64,000 nt of DNA from positions 62,001 through 126,000 of the forward strand of contig JAEWRN010000018.1 of the NCBI GenBank assembly GCA_023460035.1, in the 5' to 3' direction. This document shows positions 43,009 through 52,655 of this stretch, piece after piece (position 1 is the stretch's first letter; the number at the start of each line of letters is the position of its first letter). This DNA is from Bacillota bacterium (GTDB lineage: Bacteria; Bacillota; Clostridia; Oscillospirales; Ruminococcaceae). The notes beneath the pieces were generated by a model. It made no database searches. It worked only from the letters and a program-made list of their open reading frames with translations, and was not told the origin of the DNA. Position numbers and translations under genes: made by a program.

Positions 43009-43449
43009 TTGCATCTCACATTAGAGACAGACTATGCGATGCGCATCGTTTTTTGTCTTGCAAAAAACCAAAGACGCATGGATGCTGCAAGCATCAGCGA
43101 GGAGATGCACGTAACGCTGCGCTTTTCGCTGAAAATTTTGGGCAAGCTTGCAGGGGCAGGCATTGTCAACAGCTATAAGGGCATTAAGGGCGGGTATGAA
43201 CTCGCCCACCCGGCCGAGGAGATTACGCTGCGGCAGGTGGTCGAAGCCATTGAGGGCCGCAGCTATGCCATCAGCCGCTGCATTGTGCCCGACGGCGAGT
43301 GCAGCCGTGACCGCTGGGGCTGCTGTTCGTTTCAAAAGGTATGGCGCGACATCAGCAATGAAGTGAATGCCCATATGGACCGCGTGAACTTTGCGCAGTT
43401 GGTGCGGGACGACGAAGCACTGCGCCAAGGCAAACAACAGGCAGAATAA
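43009..43449 (+). CDS. Rrf2-family transcriptional regulator with probable Fe-S cysteines
   Basis: A 146-residue protein. The winged-helix N-terminus LTLETDYAMRIVFCLAKN and SYKGIKGGYELAHPAEEITLRQVVEAIEG are typical Rrf2. Cysteines about 92, 100, 106-107 (CIVPDGECSRDRWGCC) sit where IscR and NsrR bind their Fe-S cluster. It may sense iron-sulfur status, oxygen or nitric oxide. No isc or suf genes are near; it stands alone between rpoD and rpoB. The TTG start at 43009 follows GGGGGAGC. Autoregulation is likely, from the repeated GTATAC sites near its start of transcription. Confidence 0.9.
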   Translation: MHLTLETDYAMRIVFCLAKNQRRMDAASISEEMHVTLRFSLKILGKLAGAGIVNSYKGIKGGYELAHPAEEITLRQVVEAIEGRSYAISRCIVPDGECSRDRWGCCSFQKVWRDISNEVNAHMDRVNFAQLVRDDEALRQGKQQAE

Positions 43450-43459
43450 ATCAAACAAA

Positions 43460-43496
43460 GGAAGACAGACGGCAAGCCCGGCTGCCTTCTTTTTTA
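43460..43496 (+). terminator. Terminator after the Rrf2 gene
   Basis: An imperfect stem with GAAG...CTTC and GGCA...TGCC is followed by TTTTTT. From here to the rpoB promoter (about 43500-43597) I see no gene. Confidence 0.6.
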
Positions 43497-43597
43497 CACC
43501 GGGCGGGCGACCCGTTTGTCTGTCGGTTCGACACCAGTCGCAAGAAATCGTCAAAAAGACGAAAAATCAGCACGAAGTTTGGCATGTAAAATAAGCA

Positions 43598-43626
43598 TTG
43601 ACAGATTGACAGAATTCAGTTATAAT
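43598..43626 (+). promoter_or_regulatory. Perfect consensus promoter of rpoBC
   Basis: TTGACA (43598-43603), a 17-bp spacer and TATAAT (43621-43626): every consensus base is matched. A second TTGACA sits at 43606-43611. The leader of about 145 bases has a TTTGCACA/TGTGCAAA hairpin (about 43672-43693) and no evident ORF. Confidence 0.92.
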
Positions 43627-43777
43627 AATTGACTGTATCAAAATGGATTCGTTTGCCCTAATTGTAGAAATTTTGCACACTTATTTGTGCAAATTATACA
43701 AGTTTCGACTGGGCGGCCGATTTCTGTTTCCGGCACTGCAATGCTGTAATACAGATGAATAGGAGTGGTCGCAACTT

Positions 43778-46700
43778 ATGGTGAAGGTCAAGCCGATACA
43801 GCTTGGAAAGACCGAACGGATGACTTTTTCACAGATTGATGAAGTCGTCGAGATGCCTAACCTCATCGAGGTGCAGAAAAATTCGTACCAATGGTTCCTT
43901 GATAAGGGTCTCAAAGAGGTTTTCCGGGATATTTCCACAATAGAGGATTATACCGGTAATCTCGTGCTCGAGTTCATCGATTACCGCCTGGACGAAGAAC
44001 CGAAATATTCGGTGAAAGAATGCAAAGAGCGCGATGTCACTTATGCCGCGCCGATGCGTGTGCGCGCCCGTTTGTTGAATAAGGAGACCGGCGAGGTCAA
44101 AGAGCAGGAAATCTTTATGGGCGATTTCCCCTTGATGACCGATTCCGGTACCTTTATTATCAACGGCGCCGAACGCGTCATTGTTTCCCAGCTCGTACGT
44201 TCGCCCGGTGTTTACTTTAATTTCAGCTACGACAAGACAGGCAAAAAGCTGTACACCGCCACCATGAACCCGAACCGCGGCGCATGGCTGGAGTACGAGA
44301 CCGATTCGAATGACATTTTTTATGTGCACATCGATAAAAACCGCAAAATCCCGGTGACGACGTTCCTGCGCGCACTGGGCCTTGGCACCGACGCGCAAAT
44401 CCGTGAATTTTTTGGTGACGATGACCGCATTGAAGCCTCGCTGACCAAGGACGTGACCCAAAGCGAGGAAGAGGGCCTGCTGGAGACCTACCGCAAGCTG
44501 CGCCCGGGCGAGCCCCCCACAGTGGAGAGCGCCCAAAGCCACCTGAACAGTTTGTTTTTTGATGACCGCCGGTACGACCTGTCCCGGTTTGGCCGTTACA
44601 AAATCAATAAAAAACTCGCCATCGCCGGCCGCCTGAAAGGCTTTTCGCCGATGCGTGACGTGATTGACCCGCTGACCGGCGAATTGCTGGCGGCCAAAGG
44701 CGAAGTGATTCGCTTTGAAACCGCGCAGGCAATCGAAAAGGCCGGCATTTCCGTCGTTTACCTCGACATCGACGGCCGCGAAATCAAAGTGATTTCGAAC
44801 GGCATGGTCAATGCGAACGATTTCTTCAGCTTTGATGCGAATAAAGAGTGCGGGCTGGACGAAAAGGTCAGCTTTGCCGAGGTGCGCCGTATTCTGGAAG
44901 AGACCGGCGACGTGGAAGAGCAGAAAGCGCTGATTGAAAAGAACCGCGACCTGTTGATCCCGCGGCATGTCACGATTGACGACATTTTCTCGTCCATCAG
45001 CTACCTGAACAACCTTGGCAACGGTATCGGCGATATCGACGATATCGACCACCTTGGCAACCGCCGTATCCGCAGCGTGGGCGAACTGCTGCAAAACGCG
45101 TTCCGCACCGGCTTTGCCCGCATGGAGCGTGTCATCCGCGAGCGTATGACGCTGCAGGCGCAGGACATGGAAAACATCACCCCGCAGGCGCTGATCAACA
45201 TCCGCCCGGTTGTCGCGGCAATCAAAGAGTTCTTTGGTTCTTCGCCGTTGTCGCAGTTTATGGACCAGACAAACCCGCTGGCAGAGCTGACGCATAAGCG
45301 CCGCCTGTCGGCCCTGGGCCCCGGCGGCTTGTCCCGTGACCGCGCCGGGTTTGAGGTGCGTGACGTTCACTACACCCACTATGGCCGCATGTGCCCCATT
45401 GAAACGCCTGAAGGCCCGAACATCGGCCTGATTTCGTACCTTGCGACCTTTGCGCGCATCAACGAGTACGGCTTTATTGAGGCGCCGTTCCGCCGTATTG
45501 ACCAGGAAAACAAGCGCATCACCGACGAAGTGATTTACATGACCGCCGACGTCGAGGATGAATATGTTGTGGCGCAGGCCAACGAGCCGCTGGACGAAAA
45601 CGGCTGGTTCATCAACGACCGTGTGAATGCCCGTTGGCAGGATGAAATTCTGTCGGTCGAGCGCGAAAAGGCCCAGTACATGGACGTTTCGCCGAAGATG
45701 GTTGTTTCAGTCGCAACGTCAATGATTCCGTTCCTTGAAAACGATGACGCAAACCGCGCATTGATGGGTTCAAACATGCAGCGGCAGGCCGTGCCTTTGC
45801 TGATTACCCAGCAGCCCATCGTGGCAACCGGTATGGAATACCGTGCCGCGTGTGACTCTGGCGTGTGCGTGCTGGCAAAGCACGACGGTGTTGTCGAGCA
45901 TATCGATGCTAGCAAGATCGTTTTGCGCACCGACAAAAACACCACCGAGCGCTATGACATCATTAAATTCATGCGTTCCAACCAGGGCACCTGTGTCAAC
46001 CAGCGCCCCATCGTCGTCAAGGGCGAAAAGGTCAAGGCCGGCCAGGTGCTGGCAGATGGCCCCGCAACCAAAAACGGCGAGGTCAGCCTTGGCAAAAACG
46101 TGCTGATCGGCTTTATGACCTGGGAAGGTTATAACTACGAAGATGCGGTTCTCATCAACGAGAAAATCGTGCGGGAGGACGTATTCACCTCGATCCATAT
46201 CGAAGAATACGAGCTGGAAGCCCGCGAGACGAAGCTGGGCCCCGAGGAGATCACCCGCGATATCCCGAACGTCGGTGACGACGCGTTGAAGGATTTGGAC
46301 GAGCGCGGCATCATCCGTATCGGTGCCGAAGTGAGTGCCGGTGATATCCTGGTTGGCAAGGTGACCCCGAAGGGCGAAACCGAGCTGACGGCAGAAGAAC
46401 GCCTGCTGCGCGCGATCTTTGGTGAAAAGGCGCGCGAAGTGCGCGACACTTCGCTGCGTGTGCCGCACGGCGAGTACGGTATTATCGTCGATGTCAAGGT
46501 GTTCACCCCGGAAAACTCCGACGAGCTGAACCCCGGAGTGCGCGAGGTCGTGCGCTGCTACATTGCACAAAAGCGCAAAATCAGCGTTGGCGATAAGATG
46601 GCAGGCCGCCACGGCAACAAGGGCGTTGTGTCCCGCATTTTGCCGCAGGAGGATATGCCGTTCCTGCCGGACGGTACCCCGCTGGACATCTGCCTCAACC

Positions 46701-47509
46701 CGCTGGGCGTTCCGTCCCGCATGAACATCGGGCAGGTGCTCGAAGTGCATTTGGGCATGGCGGCAAAGGCTTTGGGCTGGAAAGTCGCCACCCCGGTATT
46801 TGACGGCGCGCACGAAGCCGACATCCGCGAGTTGTTTAAAGAGGCCGGCATGCGCGAAGACGGCAAGACCTTTGTCTATGACGGCCGTACAGGCGAGCGG
46901 TTTGACAACCCTGTTACCGTTGGCTATATGTACTTCTTAAAATTGCATCACCTGGTCGACGATAAGATCCACGCCCGTTCTACCGGCCCGTACAGCCTTG
47001 TCACGCAGCAGCCCTTGGGTGGTAAAGCCCAGTTCGGCGGCCAGCGCTTTGGCGAGATGGAAGTTTGGGCCCTTGAGGCATACGGCGCGGCTTACACCCT
47101 GCAGGAGATTCTGACCGTGAAGTCGGATGACGTTGTTGGCCGTGTAAAGACGTACGAAGCCATTGTGAAGGGCGAAAACGTACCGCGCCCGGGCATCCCG
47201 GAGTCGTTCCGCGTGTTGATCAAGGAACTGCAGTCGCTGAGCCTGGATGTGCGTGTATTGGACGAGGACAAAAACGAGATCGATCTCAAGCAGAATTACG
47301 ACGACGATGCGGGCTTCGATGCAGCTGCAATGCCGGTCGGCGATGATGTTTTGCTGGAGAGTGAGCTGGACAACTACACCATCGGCGATGTGGAAGACGG
47401 CGACAATGCCGAAGACGACAGTGAAGAGAATGAGGACTCCGAAGGGCTGTTTGACGATGACGAGCTGTTCGCGGACCTCGGTGAAGCCGAACCGGAAGAA
47501 GAAAAGTAA
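43778..47509 (+). CDS. rpoB: DNA-directed RNA polymerase subunit beta
   Basis: A 1243-residue beta subunit. The rifampicin pocket reads SQFMDQTNPLAELTHKRRLS then ALGPGGLSRDRAGFEVRDVH, with the usual Asp, His and Ser resistance positions in wild-type form. NIGLISYLATFARINEYG and the C-terminal QPLGGKAQFGGQRFGEMEVWALEAYGAA are intact. An acidic C-terminal tail (about 45 residues rich in Asp/Glu) extends beyond the core. rplJ and rplL, which often precede rpoB, are absent here; rpoB has its own perfect promoter. The gap to rpoC is 83 bases. Confidence 0.99.
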   Translation: MVKVKPIQLGKTERMTFSQIDEVVEMPNLIEVQKNSYQWFLDKGLKEVFRDISTIEDYTGNLVLEFIDYRLDEEPKYSVKECKERDVTYAAPMRVRARLLNKETGEVKEQEIFMGDFPLMTDSGTFIINGAERVIVSQLVRSPGVYFNFSYDKTGKKLYTATMNPNRGAWLEYETDSNDIFYVHIDKNRKIPVTTFLRALGLGTDAQIREFFGDDDRIEASLTKDVTQSEEEGLLETYRKLRPGEPPTVESAQSHLNSLFFDDRRYDLSRFGRYKINKKLAIAGRLKGFSPMRDVIDPLTGELLAAKGEVIRFETAQAIEKAGISVVYLDIDGREIKVISNGMVNANDFFSFDANKECGLDEKVSFAEVRRILEETGDVEEQKALIEKNRDLLIPRHVTIDDIFSSISYLNNLGNGIGDIDDIDHLGNRRIRSVGELLQNAFRTGFARMERVIRERMTLQAQDMENITPQALINIRPVVAAIKEFFGSSPLSQFMDQTNPLAELTHKRRLSALGPGGLSRDRAGFEVRDVHYTHYGRMCPIETPEGPNIGLISYLATFARINEYGFIEAPFRRIDQENKRITDEVIYMTADVEDEYVVAQANEPLDENGWFINDRVNARWQDEILSVEREKAQYMDVSPKMVVSVATSMIPFLENDDANRALMGSNMQRQAVPLLITQQPIVATGMEYRAACDSGVCVLAKHDGVVEHIDASKIVLRTDKNTTERYDIIKFMRSNQGTCVNQRPIVVKGEKVKAGQVLADGPATKNGEVSLGKNVLIGFMTWEGYNYEDAVLINEKIVREDVFTSIHIEEYELEARETKLGPEEITRDIPNVGDDALKDLDERGIIRIGAEVSAGDILVGKVTPKGETELTAEERLLRAIFGEKAREVRDTSLRVPHGEYGIIVDVKVFTPENSDELNPGVREVVRCYIAQKRKISVGDKMAGRHGNKGVVSRILPQEDMPFLPDGTPLDICLNPLGVPSRMNIGQVLEVHLGMAAKALGWKVATPVFDGAHEADIRELFKEAGMREDGKTFVYDGRTGERFDNPVTVGYMYFLKLHHLVDDKIHARSTGPYSLVTQQPLGGKAQFGGQRFGEMEVWALEAYGAAYTLQEILTVKSDDVVGRVKTYEAIVKGENVPRPGIPESFRVLIKELQSLSLDVRVLDEDKNEIDLKQNYDDDAGFDAAAMPVGDDVLLESELDNYTIGDVEDGDNAEDDSEENEDSEGLFDDDELFADLGEAEPEEEK

Positions 47510-47592
47510 TTTGAGAACGGGCTAAGGGGCAATGGCGATACTGCCCGCCCCGCAGCCGTCCGGGAATTTGTAGTAAAGGAAGGGTTCGCTCA

Positions 47593-50500
47593 ATGGAGTT
47601 TAATGTCTTTGATTCGATCAAAATCGGCCTGGCGTCTCCCGACCAGATCCGCGCATGGAGCTACGGTGAGGTCAAAAAGCCGGAAACCATAAACTACCGC
47701 ACTTTAAAGCCCGAGCGCGACGGTCTGTTCTGCGAACGCATTTTTGGACCGACGAAGGATTGGGAATGCCATTGCGGCAAATATAAACGTATTCGTTATA
47801 AGGGCAAGATTTGCGACCGCTGCGGTGTCGAAGTGACCCGCTCCAAGGTGCGCCGCGAGCGCATGGGCCATATCGAGCTTGCAGCCCCTGTCAGCCATAT
47901 CTGGTACTTTAAGGGCATTCCGTCCCGCATCGGTCTGATGCTGGACATCAGCCCGCGCCTGCTGGAAAAGGTGCTGTATTTCGCCAGCTATATCGTGACC
48001 GACCCGGGTTTCACCCCGCTGGAAGAGCGCCAACTGCTGAGCGAAAAAGAATACCGCGACATGCGTGACCGCTATGAAGACGAGTTCAAGGCCGCCATGG
48101 GCGCCGAGGCCATCAAAGAGCTGCTGGTGCGCATTGATCTTGACAAGCTGTCGGAAGATTTGCACAGTGACCTTGAAAGTGCTTCCGGCCAAAAGCGGGT
48201 GCGCATCTTAAAGCGCCTTGAAGTCGTGGAAGCGTTCCGTCTTTCGGGCAACCGCCCGGAGTGGATGATTATGGATGCCGTTCCCGTCATCCCGCCCGAT
48301 ATCCGCCCCATGGTGCAGCTGGACGGCGGCCGTTTTGCCACCAGCGATTTGAATGACCTGTACCGCCGCGTCATCAACCGCAACAACCGCTTAAAGCGTC
48401 TGTTGGAGCTGGGTGCCCCGGACATCATTGTGCGCAACGAAAAGCGCATGCTGCAAGAGGCTGTCGACGCCCTGATCGACAACGGCCGCCGTGGCCGCCC
48501 GGTCACCGGCCCGAACAACCGCCCGCTGAAGAGCCTTTCCGACATGCTGAAAGGCAAGCAGGGCCGGTTCCGCCAGAACCTGCTTGGCAAACGTGTCGAC
48601 TATTCCGGCCGTTCGGTTATCGTTGTCGGCCCGGAACTGAAAATGTATCAGTGCGGCCTGCCTAAAGAAATGGCGCTCGAGCTGTTTAAGCCGTTCGTGA
48701 TGAAAGACCTTGTTGAAAACGGGGTCGCTAACAACATTAAATCGGCCCGCAAAATGGTCGAGCGCATCCACCCGCAGGTGTGGGATTCGCTGGAAACCGT
48801 CATCAAGGGCCACCCGGTGCTGCTGAACCGCGCACCGACATTGCACCGCCTTGGCATTCAGGCGTTTGAGCCGGTGCTGGTCGAAGGCCGCGCCATCAAG
48901 CTGCACCCGCTGGTTTGTACCGCATTCAACGCCGACTTTGACGGTGACCAGATGGCCGTCCATCTGCCGCTTTCGGCAGAGGCACAAAAAGAAGCCCGTA
49001 CCCTGATGCTCGCTTCGCGCAACCTGCTCAAACCGTCCGACGGCCGCCCGGTGGCCGTGCCGACGCAGGACATGGTACTGGGCTCGTACTACCTCACCAT
49101 GGTCAACGACGGCGACAAGGGCGAGGGCAAAGTTTTCCGCGACGAGGACGAAGCCATGATGGCTTACCTTGACGGGGATATTACCCTGCAGGCTAAGATC
49201 AAAGTGCGCCGTAAGCTGGAAATCAACGGCGAAGAACGCACGAAGATCATCGATACGACCATTGGCCGCCTGATTTTCAACAACCCCATCCCGCAGGATC
49301 TTGGCTATGTGGACCGCAGCAAGGAAGAAAACCTGTTCGAGCTTGAGGTCGATTTCCTCGTGACCAAAAAGTCTCTCGGCCAGATTATTGACCGCTGCAT
49401 TCATATTCACGGCACCGACCGCACCGCGATGGTGCTGGATGCCATCAAGTCGCAGGGCTATAAGTATTCGACCAAGGGTGCCATCACCGTTTCGGTTTCC
49501 GATGCGGTCATCCCGCCCAAAAAGGCCGAGCTGCTTGCCGCGGCGGAAGAAAAAATTACCAAAATTCACAAGCAGTACGACCGCGGCCTGATTTCAGACG
49601 ACGAGCGCTACAACAGCATCATCAGCGTCTGGAACAAAACGACCGATGAAGTGTCTGCTGCCGTTACCGAAAACCTGTCGGACCGCAACCCCATCTTTAT
49701 GATGGCGGATTCCGGCGCGCGTGGTTCTATGAACCAGATTCGCCAGCTGGCGGGCATGCGCGGCCTGATTGCGAACACCGCCGGTAAGACCATCGAAATC
49801 CCCATCAAGGCAAACTACCGCGAAGGCCTAAACATCTTGGAGTACTTCATCTCCAGCCGTGGCGCGCGTAAAGGCCTTGCCGATACCGCACTGCGTACCG
49901 CTGACTCGGGTTATTTGACCCGCCGTCTGGTGGACGTTTCGCAGGACGTAATCGTGCGCGAGGAAGACTGCGGCACGACTGAGGGCATTTGGGCAGAGGA
50001 TATCCGCGTGGGCAACGAGCTGTACGAGCCGCTGGCCGAGCGTCTGCACGGGCGTTATCCGGTACGGGATATTCTTGACCCGGTAAGCGGTGCGCTGCTG
50101 GTTTCGAAAGACAAAATGATGGACGACGACGACGCGAAACGCGTTGTGGACGCCGGCATTAAAAAAGTCGAGCTGCGCAGCGTGCTGGGCTGCCGCGCCA
50201 AACACGGCTGCTGCGCCAAGTGCTACGGTGCCAACCTTGCCAATGGCCGCCCCGTGGTCATCGGCGAAGCGGTGGGCATCATCTCCGCACAGTCCATCGG
50301 CGAGCCGGGTACCCAGCTAACGATGCGTACCTTCCATACCGGCGGTATTGCAAACGCCGAGGATATTACACAGGGTTTGCCGCGTGTTGAAGAGCTGTTC
50401 GAAGCACGCCGGCCCAAGCAGCTGGCCATCATGAGCGAGATTGCCGGTATTGCGCACCTTGACGACACCAAGAAAAACCGCCACGTGGTGGTTTCGGGTG

Positions 50501-51135
50501 TGGATGAAAACGGTGCCCCGACCGAAAAGAGCTACATGATCCCGTTTGGCCAGCGCATCCGCATTGCGGAGGGCGACAACCTGGAGCTCGGCGATATGAT
50601 TACCGAGGGTAACGCCTACCCGCAGGACATTCTGGCAATCAAGGGTTCTTCTGCAACCGAGAATTACATCATTCAGCAGGTACAGATGACCTACCGTATG
50701 CAGGGCGTGGACATCAACGACAAACACATTGAGGTCATTGTGCACCAGATGATGCGCAAAGCCCGCGTGGACGATGCCGGCTCGACCTCGCTGATCGGCG
50801 GCGCACTTGCCGACCGTCAGGAGATTGAAGCGCAGAACAACGAGGTGCGCACCCGCATCGCAAACGGTGAGACCGACCTCAAAGAGGCTCAGTTCACCCC
50901 GGTGCTGTTGGGTATCACGAAGGCATCGTTGGCAACTGACTCGTTCCTGTCGGCGGCATCCTTCCAGGAGACGACCCGTGTGCTGACCGAAGCCGCCATC
51001 AAGGGCAAGGTTGACCCGCTGCTCGGCCTGAAAGAAAACGTCATCATCGGCAAGCTGATCCCCGCAGGCACAGGCCTTGGCGAGGACGAAGCGGTTGCCT
51101 TTGAGGCCAGCGAATCGGCACCGGAAGTCGGCTAA
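47593..51135 (+). CDS. rpoC: DNA-directed RNA polymerase subunit beta'
   Basis: A 1180-residue beta' subunit. It begins VFDSIKIGLASPDQIRAWS and has the first zinc site CHCGKYKRIRYKGKICDRCG, the catalytic NADFDGDQMAVHLPLS, the second zinc site CRAKHGCCAKCYG, and the trigger-loop region IGEPGTQLTMRTFHTGG. It carries no large insert, as in other Firmicutes. It holds the active-site magnesium of RNA polymerase. A GC-rich hairpin at 51171-51205 follows, then two promoters for rpsL, so the rpsL unit can be made separately. Confidence 0.99.
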   Translation: MEFNVFDSIKIGLASPDQIRAWSYGEVKKPETINYRTLKPERDGLFCERIFGPTKDWECHCGKYKRIRYKGKICDRCGVEVTRSKVRRERMGHIELAAPVSHIWYFKGIPSRIGLMLDISPRLLEKVLYFASYIVTDPGFTPLEERQLLSEKEYRDMRDRYEDEFKAAMGAEAIKELLVRIDLDKLSEDLHSDLESASGQKRVRILKRLEVVEAFRLSGNRPEWMIMDAVPVIPPDIRPMVQLDGGRFATSDLNDLYRRVINRNNRLKRLLELGAPDIIVRNEKRMLQEAVDALIDNGRRGRPVTGPNNRPLKSLSDMLKGKQGRFRQNLLGKRVDYSGRSVIVVGPELKMYQCGLPKEMALELFKPFVMKDLVENGVANNIKSARKMVERIHPQVWDSLETVIKGHPVLLNRAPTLHRLGIQAFEPVLVEGRAIKLHPLVCTAFNADFDGDQMAVHLPLSAEAQKEARTLMLASRNLLKPSDGRPVAVPTQDMVLGSYYLTMVNDGDKGEGKVFRDEDEAMMAYLDGDITLQAKIKVRRKLEINGEERTKIIDTTIGRLIFNNPIPQDLGYVDRSKEENLFELEVDFLVTKKSLGQIIDRCIHIHGTDRTAMVLDAIKSQGYKYSTKGAITVSVSDAVIPPKKAELLAAAEEKITKIHKQYDRGLISDDERYNSIISVWNKTTDEVSAAVTENLSDRNPIFMMADSGARGSMNQIRQLAGMRGLIANTAGKTIEIPIKANYREGLNILEYFISSRGARKGLADTALRTADSGYLTRRLVDVSQDVIVREEDCGTTEGIWAEDIRVGNELYEPLAERLHGRYPVRDILDPVSGALLVSKDKMMDDDDAKRVVDAGIKKVELRSVLGCRAKHGCCAKCYGANLANGRPVVIGEAVGIISAQSIGEPGTQLTMRTFHTGGIANAEDITQGLPRVEELFEARRPKQLAIMSEIAGIAHLDDTKKNRHVVVSGVDENGAPTEKSYMIPFGQRIRIAEGDNLELGDMITEGNAYPQDILAIKGSSATENYIIQQVQMTYRMQGVDINDKHIEVIVHQMMRKARVDDAGSTSLIGGALADRQEIEAQNNEVRTRIANGETDLKEAQFTPVLLGITKASLATDSFLSAASFQETTRVLTEAAIKGKVDPLLGLKENVIIGKLIPAGTGLGEDEAVAFEASESAPEVG

Positions 51136-51170
51136 AAGCCCTACCAGAGGCAAAAAGCAAAACAAACTTT

Positions 51171-51205
51171 ACAGGGGGCGCGGCCAACAGGCTGCGCCCC
51201 CCTGT
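51171..51205 (+). terminator. GC-rich hairpin after rpoC
   Basis: ACAGGGGGCGC pairs with GCGCCCCCCTGT (one bulge), but only TTG follows, so it is a weak terminator and some read-through into rpsL is likely. The rest of the 393-base gap holds two promoters and no ORF I trust. Confidence 0.5.
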
Positions 51206-51262
51206 TGCCCCCGTTGCAACCCGGCTTTTGTGCCCTGCATGCAGCTGCGTTGGGCGGGGGGC

Positions 51263-51291
51263 TTGCACAAACATACAAAAAATGGTAAAAT
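51263..51291 (+). promoter_or_regulatory. Upstream promoter of the rpsL operon
   Basis: TTGCAC (51263-51268), a 17-bp spacer and TAAAAT (51286-51291) preceded by TGG. Confidence 0.6.
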
Positions 51292-51380
51292 GCAAAAGCC
51301 ACAATGTACACTGTAGTGGTGGTGTTTGTAAAAAAGGGTTAAAATCCACCCCAACTGCCACGGCAGGCAGGGTGCCCCTG

Positions 51381-51409
51381 TTGACATAGCTCAAAGAACA
51401 GTGTAAAAT
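51381..51409 (+). promoter_or_regulatory. Downstream promoter of the rpsL operon
   Basis: TTGACA (51381-51386), a 17-bp spacer and TAAAAT (51404-51409), about 120 bases before rpsL. Confidence 0.75.
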
Positions 51410-51528
51410 ATAAACGTTGCGCCAATGGCGTATTTTGTGCTGCCAATGCGCATATGACGGTTGTTCGGCGGCTTGCCGCCACAACATAAAGGGCTTTGCC
51501 CAAAAAAATTTCAGAAAGGAGGAAAAAC

Positions 51529-51957
51529 ATGCCTACCTTTAACCAGCTCGTCCGCAAAGGTCGTGAGGTCATTGCAAAAAAATCCACTGCTCCTGCGCTG
51601 CTGTACGGTTACAACTCTCAGAAAAAAGAGTACACCAACCAAAGCTCCCCGCAAAAGCGTGGCGTTTGCACCGCGGTGCGTACCATGACCCCGAAAAAGC
51701 CGAACTCCGCACTTCGTAAAGTTGCCCGTGTCAAGCTCACTAATGGTATTGAGGTCACTTCTTACATTCCCGGTATCGGCCATAACCTGCAGGAGCACAG
51801 TGTTGTGCTTATCCGTGGCGGCCGTGTAAAGGACTTGCCCGGTGTGCGTTACCACATCATCCGCGGTACTCTTGATACCCAGGGTGTTGCAAACCGCAAC
51901 CAGTCTCGTTCGAAATACGGTGCTAAGCGGCCCAAGGCCGGTGCTGCGAAGAAGTAG
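51529..51957 (+). CDS. rpsL: 30S ribosomal protein S12
   Basis: A 142-residue protein, somewhat longer than the 124 of E. coli because of an insert near residues 19-35 (KSTAPALLYGYNSQKKEYTN), as in many Gram-positives. The streptomycin-determining lysines in TPKKPNSALRKVARV and RGGRVKDLPGVRYH are wild type. AAAGGAGG is close before the ATG at 51529. First gene of rpsL-rpsG-fusA-tuf; the ybxF (L7Ae-like) gene often found before it in Bacilli is absent. Confidence 0.98.
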   Translation: MPTFNQLVRKGREVIAKKSTAPALLYGYNSQKKEYTNQSSPQKRGVCTAVRTMTPKKPNSALRKVARVKLTNGIEVTSYIPGIGHNLQEHSVVLIRGGRVKDLPGVRYHIIRGTLDTQGVANRNQSRSKYGAKRPKAGAAKK

Positions 51958-52084
51958 TCTTTCGTTATCTGATAGTCGCCTGAAAGAGGCGTTTCTTATA
52001 TAAAGGAGCAACTCTTTTTGGACACTGTCGGAAGCAGACGCTTTCGAGTACCGATGATATCATTATGTGAAGGAGGGAAGAAAG

Positions 52085-52555
52085 ATGCCCAGAAGAGGTA
52101 ATATTGCAAAGCGCGACGTGCTTGCAGATCCTATTTACAGCTCTAAAATGGTCACCCGTCTTGTGAACAGCATTATGTATGACGGCAAGAAGGGTGTCGC
52201 CCAGAAGATCGTTTACGGCGCATTTGACATTGTCAAAGAGAAGACCGGTAACGACCCGCTGGAAATGTTTGAAAAAGCGCTTGAGAATATCATGCCGCAG
52301 CTTGAGGTTAAGGCCCGCCGTGTTGGCGGTTCTACCTATCAGGTCCCGATGGAAGTTCGCCCTGAGCGCCGCAAGACGCTTGGTCTGCGTTGGCTGACAA
52401 CGTATTCTCGCGCCCGCAACGAGCGCACTATGCGTGAGCGGCTGGCCGGCGAGATCATGGATGCCGTCAACGGCACCGGTGCCGCAGTGAAAAAGCGTGA
52501 GGACACGCACAAAATGGCAGACGCCAACAAGGCCTTTGCACATTACAGATATTAA
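52085..52555 (+). CDS. rpsG: 30S ribosomal protein S7
   Basis: A 156-residue protein starting MPRRGNIAKRDVLADPIY. The conserved NSIMYDGKKGVAQKI, VKARRVGGSTYQVPMEVRPER and AHYRY C-terminus are present. S7 binds the 3' major domain of 16S rRNA and nucleates the 30S head; in E. coli it also represses this operon. A 127-base gap separates it from rpsL. The ATG at 52085 follows GGAGGGAAG. Confidence 0.98.
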   Translation: MPRRGNIAKRDVLADPIYSSKMVTRLVNSIMYDGKKGVAQKIVYGAFDIVKEKTGNDPLEMFEKALENIMPQLEVKARRVGGSTYQVPMEVRPERRKTLGLRWLTTYSRARNERTMRERLAGEIMDAVNGTGAAVKKREDTHKMADANKAFAHYRY

Positions 52556-52655
52556 TCTGCGTCTGGGGGGAGCCGTGTTCAGTTTTCCCTTTCAGCACAG
52601 AACACATTTCATCTGGGATCAACACGGCGTTCCCATTAAGTTTTAGGAGGTAACT

